Shown here one piece after another: positions 6,143 to 10,311 of a stretch of DNA of 10,311 bases. Position 1 is the first letter of the stretch. The number at the start of each line of letters is the position of its first letter. Source of the DNA: Reyranella sp. (GTDB lineage Bacteria; Pseudomonadota; Alphaproteobacteria; Reyranellales; Reyranellaceae); assembly GCA_016780605.1 (NCBI GenBank), contig JADHLS010000114.1:1-10311 (forward strand). Direction: 5' to 3'. The position numbers and the translations under genes were made by a program. Below the pieces are notes generated by a model that did not search any database, had not been told where the DNA came from, and saw only the letters and a program-made list of their open reading frames with translations.

Positions 6143-7818
6143 CACCACCCCTCCTCCACCGGCAGCAACAGCCGCGACGCCCGCGTTCCGCCGCCGTGCA
6201 CGGCGAGCGTGATGACGCGACAATCGAACAAGCGGGCTTTGTCGGCACCGACGCCGGTGCCGGGGTTGACGGCGAACGCGGGAAACGAAGCCGCCTGTAA
6301 CGACAGGCGAAGCGCCGCACCCGTCGGAATGGTCGCGCACATCGCACGCATGGTCACGGTACGCGGACCCGGCGCGCTGGCGTCACTGATGCGCAGATAA
6401 CCCTGCGTCAGCGTCACGGCGCGTCCGTCGGGCATCACCTGGGAGAGCACGGCACAAAGATCGTGCGAAACGGCATCGGCTTCGACATGGATCTCGGCCG
6501 ACACACGGCCGACGAGCCGCAACGGTGCGGAGAGCGGCGCCGATGTGTAGCAGGCGACATCGGTTCGCCCATCGAGCGCTCCGCGATCCTGCGGCCCCGG
6601 CGGCGAGCCGTCATGGCCGCCAAGCGAGGGCACCGGCCGCCACGGGTCGTGCACTAGCGTATCGAGACTGATGGTGCCCGGCTTGGCGCGATCGAGCACA
6701 CCGTCTTCGCTGCGCGCGGCAGCAAGTCCATTGCTCGACAGATACCACGACTGCAGATGCGGTTCGGGCCAGGCGGCGACGCCACGCCACGCCTTGGTGC
6801 CGACGTCGAACAGCCGCACCGCCGGCTCGCGCTCGACGCCGTTGTCGCGATCCTTGAGGAAACGGTCGAACCAACGAATCTGCTCGGCATCGATCGGGCT
6901 CGATGCCTGCGGCCCGAAATCGACGCTGCCCGTGCGTCGCCCCCAGGGGATATGCCCCCACGGCCCAACGATCAGCCGTTGCGCGGCGCGCGAGGCGGCC
7001 ATCGCCTGCCAGGCGCCGAGCGTGCCTTCCAGCATCTTGTCGTACCAGCCGCCGACATGGAGCATCGGCACGTCGCCGGTCCGGCCGGCCAGCGCTGCCT
7101 TGGGCGAGATTCGATCCCAGTAACCGCCCGGCGCCGGATTACCGATCCAGTCGCCGTAGTGCGTGTAGTGCGCGTGGCGCTGCAGCACCGCCGGCCACGC
7201 CATGCGCTCCTCGTAGAGCGGCAGGCTTTTGGCAGCTGCCAGCATCTCCCTGTAGGCCGCAACATCACCGGCGAGCCGCGCCCGCTCCGCGCCCATCTGC
7301 AACGCCCATGACATGCCGCCATAAAGGCAGAAGGCGCCGCCCTCATAGGCCCAGTCGGAGAAGACGTCCCAACCCATCATCGCCGGGCAGAGCGCGGCAG
7401 GTTTTGGCCCGTCCGTGTCGAGCGCGCCGGCCAGTGCCAGCAACTGCGTCGCGGCCTGGTAGGAGAAGCCGTACATGCCGATACGGCCGTCGCCACCTTC
7501 CAGCGCCACCGCCCAGGCCAGCGCATCGGCGCCGTCGGAGCGCTCATGCTCGAACAGCCTGAACGTGCCTTCCGACGTGCCGGCGCCGCGCACATCCTGG
7601 ATGACGACGATGTAACCCTGTGCGGCGTACCAGCTGGGATGGGCGTAGACCACCGTCGAGGCGATCTTGCGGCCGTAGGGCTGACGCATCAGCAGCACCG
7701 GGAAGGGTCCAGGTCCTTCCGGCCGGTACAGGTCCGCGTCGAGCCGCACGCCATCGCGCGTGCGCATCGACACGGTGACCGGCGGCTTCACGGGCACCAT
7801 CGCGTCAGCCCACGCCAT
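6142..7818 (-). CDS. CocE/NonD-family serine hydrolase (X-Pro dipeptidyl-peptidase S15 type)
   Basis: Alpha/beta-hydrolase of 558 aa that cleaves an ester or amide, related to cocaine esterase, alpha-amino-acid ester hydrolases and glutaryl-7-ACA acylases. The catalytic serine is in MYGFSYQA (S119), the acid in HVGGWYDK (D260) and the histidine in GPWGHIPWG (H289), a spacing almost identical to the CocE triad. An N-terminal block [17 protein letters not shown] (19-35) and [15 protein letters not shown] (70-84) are typical of the family. The C-terminal third (from about residue 390) is the jelly-roll domain. No signal peptide is visible, so it is probably cytoplasmic. The annotated start at 7818 overlaps the upstream gene by 14 bp; an alternative ATG at 7800 gives a protein six residues shorter, and neither has a strong ribosome site. 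It probably hydrolyses an ester or amide intermediate of the pathway (inference). Confidence 0.93.
   Translation of the reverse strand: MAWADAMVPVKPPVTVSMRTRDGVRLDADLYRPEGPGPFPVLLMRQPYGRKIASTVVYAHPSWYAAQGYIVVIQDVRGAGTSEGTFRLFEHERSDGADALAWAVALEGGDGRIGMYGFSYQAATQLLALAGALDTDGPKPAALCPAMMGWDVFSDWAYEGGAFCLYGGMSWALQMGAERARLAGDVAAYREMLAAAKSLPLYEERMAWPAVLQRHAHYTHYGDWIGNPAPGGYWDRISPKAALAGRTGDVPMLHVGGWYDKMLEGTLGAWQAMAASRAAQRLIVGPWGHIPWGRRTGSVDFGPQASSPIDAEQIRWFDRFLKDRDNGVEREPAVRLFDVGTKAWRGVAAWPEPHLQSWYLSSNGLAAARSEDGVLDRAKPGTISLDTLVHDPWRPVPSLGGHDGSPPGPQDRGALDGRTDVACYTSAPLSAPLRLVGRVSAEIHVEADAVSHDLCAVLSQVMPDGRAVTLTQGYLRISDASAPGPRTVTMRAMCATIPTGAALRLSLQAASFPAFAVNPGTGVGADKARLFDCRVITLAVHGGGTRASRLLLPVEEGW
6150..6157 (-). 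promoter_or_regulatory. Ribosome binding site of the quinone reductase gene
   Basis: On the - strand it reads GGAGGAGG, seven bases before the ATG at 6142, and lies inside the last codons of the CocE-type hydrolase gene. It decides the start and fits coupled translation. Confidence 0.75.
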
Positions 7819-8707
7819 AGCTGCGCCGGTACATCTCGCGGAGATGGCCCTCGACCGTCGTCGGCGGGTACAGCGCCGGCTCGCCCTCGTGGATCGGCAC
7901 GATCGGATGCTCGGGATGGCCGTTGTAGAAGAACGGGAGGGAATAGCGATCGCCGCCGCGGTTGATCACGCGATGGCGCGTCGAGCGAAAGCGGTCGTTG
8001 GTCCAACGTGCCATCATGTCTCCCAGGTTGACCACGAAGGTGCCGGGCAGCGGTGGCGCGTCGATCCAGCGACCGTCGCCTTCGACCTGCAGGCCGCCAT
8101 TGTCGTCCTGCCACAGAATGGTGATGGCACCGAAGTCGGTGTGTGCACCCGCTCCGATCTGCTGCGGCAGGGCATCGACCGGCTGCGGCGGATAGTGCAG
8201 CAGGCGCAGCGTGCAGGTGGGATTGCGGCAGAAGCGCGCGAAATGGTCCGGAGCGAGGCCGAGCGCCAGCGCAATGCCGGCCATCAGCTCCTCGGCGAGG
8301 GCGATCATGACGGCGAGATAGGCCTGCATGACAACGCGGAAGCCGGGCAACGCAGGCCACTGATTGGGCCCGCAATTGAACAGGCCGGCCTGCACGAAGG
8401 GATGGTCGAGCGGCAGGTCGGGGCCCAGATAGAAGCTCTCCTTGAGATCGGCGGGCTTGCCCGGATCGAGCACCTGGCCCGCCAGCGGCGAGTAGCCGCG
8501 CGATGCCGGCGAGCGCTTCATGTGCAGCGCCATCTTGGCTTCGATGGACAGGTCGAACAGCGCCCTCGCCTGCCCGGCTGCTGCATCGATCAGCCCCAGG
8601 GGCACGCCGTGGCCCTTGAGATAGAAGAAGCCGTGCTGCAGGCAGGCAGCGCGCATCGCCTGGCCAATGGCGCCATTCACGCTCGCAACGTCGATGACCG
8701 GCAGCAT
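7805..8707 (-). CDS. 2-oxoglutarate/Fe(II)-dependent oxygenase, isopenicillin N synthase-like
   Basis: Soluble 300-aa non-heme iron oxygenase of the IPNS/2OG-Fe(II) superfamily; most members couple 2-oxoglutarate decarboxylation to hydroxylation, dealkylation or ring chemistry. The N-terminal DIOX_N-type segment is present: LPVIDV at residues 2-7 and [12 protein letters not shown] at 25-36. The iron facial triad is H189-T-D191 ([12 protein letters not shown]) with H245 (STRHRVI). R254-Y-S256 is the RxS motif that binds the 2-oxoglutarate carboxylate, which argues for a true 2OG enzyme rather than an IPNS-type oxidase. It is slightly shorter than many members because the protein starts almost directly at the domain. 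The start at 8707 comes 10 bp after the upstream stop, without a strong ribosome site, so it probably depends on coupling. It shares the operon with a Rieske oxygenase, an unusual pairing of two iron chemistries. The substrate is unknown. Confidence 0.93.
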   Translation of the reverse strand: MLPVIDVASVNGAIGQAMRAACLQHGFFYLKGHGVPLGLIDAAAGQARALFDLSIEAKMALHMKRSPASRGYSPLAGQVLDPGKPADLKESFYLGPDLPLDHPFVQAGLFNCGPNQWPALPGFRVVMQAYLAVMIALAEELMAGIALALGLAPDHFARFCRNPTCTLRLLHYPPQPVDALPQQIGAGAHTDFGAITILWQDDNGGLQVEGDGRWIDAPPLPGTFVVNLGDMMARWTNDRFRSTRHRVINRGGDRYSLPFFYNGHPEHPIVPIHEGEPALYPPTTVEGHLREMYRRSYGVG

Positions 8708-8717
8708 GCTTGAAAGA

Positions 8718-9965
8718 TCAGCCCGTCATCGCCGCGCGATAATTCTCGAGCAGCCAGACGTTGAACTGCTGCAACGTCGTCTCCAGCGGCCCATAGACGC
8801 CGCCCGGCAGGAAGCGCGAGCTCTTGGCAGCCTGCATGCCGCGATTGACCGGCACATCCTGCGCCCAGATCTTCTGGCCGCCCTCGCTCACCGCCTTGCA
8901 GCGGTCGACGAAGTCGGGCAGGTCGATCGTGCTCTGCGGCAGCAGCCAGCCGCCGTATGTCACGCGGTCGGAACCGGCAAAGGTCGCGGTCACGCCGGCC
9001 GGCTTGATCAGGGTGTAGGCCACCGTACCCGGCGCGAACATCATGGTCATGCTGGGCGGCAGCATGGCGAAGAAGATACGCCGGCGTTGTTCTTCCGGCA
9101 GCGTGGCGATCACGGGGAACGCCGCCTCTGCACCCCAGCCGTCCTTCATCATGCCACCGCCGGGCACACGCATCGGCACCGAGCGCACGATGGCATTGTC
9201 GCCCGGCTTCATCTCGGTGAAGCGCACACCATCGCCCTCCATGACACTGGGGGCGAAGTCGTGCGTTCCGATATGCACGAACTCCGGATGATAGGCGTCG
9301 GTGAAGTTTTCGACCTGGACCTTCCAGTTCCAGGGCAGCGGCGTGTCGCTCATCCTGGGCGGCAGCGCCTTGAGCCCGGTCGCTTCGTAGCCCGCCCACA
9401 GCGGCTCGACCTTGGCAAGGCTCGGCGCCAGAGGCGCGGCATCGGGATCCAGATTGATGAAGATGAAGCCGTGCCACAGCTCCAGGCGCAGCTGCGGCAG
9501 GCGGATGCTCTGGCGCAGCTGGCGCACCGCCTCGGCATCGCCCATGCGCGGCGCACCCGCCAACCGCCCCTCGAAGTCGTAGGTCCAGAAGTGCAGCGGG
9601 CAGCGCAGCGTCGTCTGGCCCTTCTCCGGGCACGGGATGATTTCGCCGCGGTGCTGGCAGATGGCGCTCAACGCCCGGATCGTACCGTCCTGGGCCTTCG
9701 TGACGATGACCGGCTCGCCCGCGACCTCGGTCGCCAGGCACTCGCCGTTGGCCAATTCCTCGACCCTGCCGACGCAGATCCAGGTCCGGGCGAAGACCTC
9801 CGTTTGCTCAAAGTCGAAGAACTCGGGCGCGGTGTAGCATCCCGGCGGCAACATGCGGTCCCGGGCGGCCGCCAGGTCGAATGTCGCGACCTCGGCAAGC
9901 AAGGCCTCGACCACGGGATGACGGAACTTCTGGACCACGTGTTGCTTGCCGCTGACCGTATCCAT
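8718..9965 (-). CDS. Rieske aromatic-ring-hydroxylating-type oxygenase, alpha subunit
   Basis: Oxygenase component of 415 aa from the longer ring-hydroxylating alpha-subunit class, which also includes the choline/carnitine/betaine-type monooxygenases. The Rieske cluster motif is C103-x-H105 and C122-x2-H125 (ICQHRGE ... CPLHFWTYD). The iron site is D223-x2-H226-x4-H231 ([12 protein letters not shown]), with an Asp in the C-terminal [11 protein letters not shown] segment as the probable third ligand. [12 protein letters not shown] near the end is the usual closing block of this class. The residue after the last Rieske His is Phe, where Gly or Ala is common. It is only distantly related to the two short Rieske proteins of this window. 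The start at 9965 is set by an excellent AAGGAGG 5 nt upstream; the frame runs on to 10037 but that extension is intergenic. It is the first gene of its operon. No beta subunit, ferredoxin or reductase is adjacent. Confidence 0.93.
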   Translation of the reverse strand: MDTVSGKQHVVQKFRHPVVEALLAEVATFDLAAARDRMLPPGCYTAPEFFDFEQTEVFARTWICVGRVEELANGECLATEVAGEPVIVTKAQDGTIRALSAICQHRGEIIPCPEKGQTTLRCPLHFWTYDFEGRLAGAPRMGDAEAVRQLRQSIRLPQLRLELWHGFIFINLDPDAAPLAPSLAKVEPLWAGYEATGLKALPPRMSDTPLPWNWKVQVENFTDAYHPEFVHIGTHDFAPSVMEGDGVRFTEMKPGDNAIVRSVPMRVPGGGMMKDGWGAEAAFPVIATLPEEQRRRIFFAMLPPSMTMMFAPGTVAYTLIKPAGVTATFAGSDRVTYGGWLLPQSTIDLPDFVDRCKAVSEGGQKIWAQDVPVNRGMQAAKSSRFLPGGVYGPLETTLQQFNVWLLENYRAAMTG

Positions 9966-9970
9966 GTTCG

Positions 9971-9977
9971 CCTCCTT
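9971..9977 (-). promoter_or_regulatory. Strong ribosome binding site of the Rieske alpha-subunit gene
   Basis: On the - strand AAGGAGG lies five bases before the ATG at 9965. This near-perfect site rules out the upstream in-frame ATG at 10037, which has no comparable site. Confidence 0.85.
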
Positions 9978-10050
9978 GCCGTCCGCAGACCGCAGCAAGT
10001 CGTGTGCCATTGGCATGCATGTTGCGTTGCATTTCACAGGAATCGGGATC

Positions 10051-10056
10051 GGGAGG
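10051..10056 (+). promoter_or_regulatory. Ribosome binding site of the binding-protein gene
   Basis: GGGAGG lies four bases before the ATG at 10061 and supports that start. Confidence 0.7.
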
Positions 10057-10060
10057 TCGC

Positions 10061-10311
10061 ATGCGCAAGCCCACCAACAAGCTCAAGGGCGCCCTTTCGC
10101 GTCGCGCCTTTGTCGCGACGGGCGCGCTTGCCGCCGGCGCCGGCTTTGTCCCCAAGAAGGTCTTCGCCCAGAAGAAGGTGACGGTGAAGTACACCCTGAG
10201 TTGGCTGCCCGAGGGCGCCAACATCTGGTCCTATGCCGCCAAGCAGTTCTGGACAAAGGCCGGCATCGACGTCGTCATCGAGAAGGGCACGGGCTCGGCC
10301 GCGGCGACCCA
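10061..10311 (+). CDS. ABC importer substrate-binding protein, NMT1/THI5-like, Tat-exported (3' end outside window)
   Basis: Only the first 83 codons are present and the frame is open to the window end. The N-terminus is a twin-arginine signal: basic residues, then SRRAFVA (13-19), a hydrophobic Ala/Gly-rich core, and a probable cleavage after VFA (residue 36). The mature start (VTVKYTLSWLPEGANIWSYAA, residues 40-60) followed by FWTKAGIDVVIEKGTGS is the first beta-alpha unit of the NMT1/THI5/SsuA-like family (periplasmic binding protein type 2), which feeds ABC importers for pyrimidine precursors, sulfonates, nitriles and many other small compounds. Export by Tat implies folding before transport. 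Permease and ATPase genes are expected just downstream. Divergence from the oxygenase operon suggests it imports the pathway's substrate. The family is confident; the ligand is unknown. Confidence 0.85.
   Translation, partial: MRKPTNKLKGALSRRAFVATGALAAGAGFVPKKVFAQKKVTVKYTLSWLPEGANIWSYAAKQFWTKAGIDVVIEKGTGSAAAT

Larger units (their letters stand above)
9966..10060. promoter_or_regulatory. Divergent intergenic region with candidate operator
   Basis: The 95 bp between the divergent Rieske alpha-subunit and binding-protein genes must hold a promoter for each direction. Its centre is a cluster of symmetric words: TGCCA-T-TGGCA (10005-10015), overlapping palindromes GCATGC (10013-10018) and ATGCAT (10015-10020), then a direct repeat of GTTGC (10021-10025 and 10026-10030) followed by ATTTCACA. 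Such a cluster between divergent catabolic and transport genes suits a shared regulator site. No convincing -35/-10 pair can be named, and no regulator gene is in the window. Confidence 0.4.

Noticed and set aside
6143..6340. N-terminal extension of the quinone reductase
   Set aside because: It overlaps the hydrolase coding region, lacks family similarity, and the TGATG junction with GGAGGAGG marks the start at 6142.
9966..10037. N-terminal extension of the Rieske alpha subunit to an upstream ATG
   Set aside because: It covers the intergenic region and the AAGGAGG site itself, which serves the start at 9965.
8667..10181. A 504-residue open frame on the + strand over the Rieske alpha-subunit gene
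   Set aside because: Arg/His/Gln-rich low-information translation antisense to a gene with full catalytic motifs; it also overlaps the start of the 2OG oxygenase and of the binding protein.

Overview
This is a GC-rich window (about two thirds G+C by eye) with tightly packed, overlapping genes and Shine-Dalgarno sites. It looks chromosomal and most resembles an alphaproteobacterium with broad catabolic capacity. The evidence for that is the codon use, the gene families, and a CCTCCCC...GGGGAGG palindromic intergenic element of a type common in alphaproteobacteria. The exact genus cannot be read from the sequence.

Layout. The + strand, positions 1-5557, reads as one transcription unit: the C-terminal part of a cytosine-deaminase-like amidohydrolase (cut by the window start); two tandem paralogous FAD-linked (PCMH-type) oxidoreductases; a 145-bp mirror-symmetric palindromic element; and two tandem paralogous Rieske non-heme iron oxygenases. 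Only 3 bp separate this unit from a convergent - strand operon. Read in its own direction from 9965 down to 5561, that operon encodes a larger Rieske oxygenase alpha subunit, a 2-oxoglutarate/Fe(II) (isopenicillin-N-synthase-like) oxygenase, a CocE-type serine hydrolase, and a flavodoxin-fold NAD(P)H quinone reductase. Its genes are 10 bp apart or overlapping. Divergent from it, across a 95-bp intergenic region, starts a Tat-exported substrate-binding protein of an NMT1/THI5-like ABC importer, cut by the window end.

How they may work together (inference). The set has an importer, four iron oxygenases (three Rieske, one 2OG), two flavin oxidoreductases, two hydrolases and a quinone reductase. 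This is the profile of a catabolic island for a small organic nutrient. The amidohydrolase subfamily and the NMT1/THI5-like binding protein hint at a nitrogen-containing, perhaps heterocyclic, substrate, but nothing in the sequence fixes the compound. No dedicated ferredoxin or Rieske-oxygenase reductase is encoded here, so electrons must come from genes outside the window.

The most unusual non-coding feature is the five-hairpin palindromic element at 3302-3446. It sits directly behind an apparently orphaned start codon at the end of the second FAD gene. The rest of the DNA is almost entirely coding.
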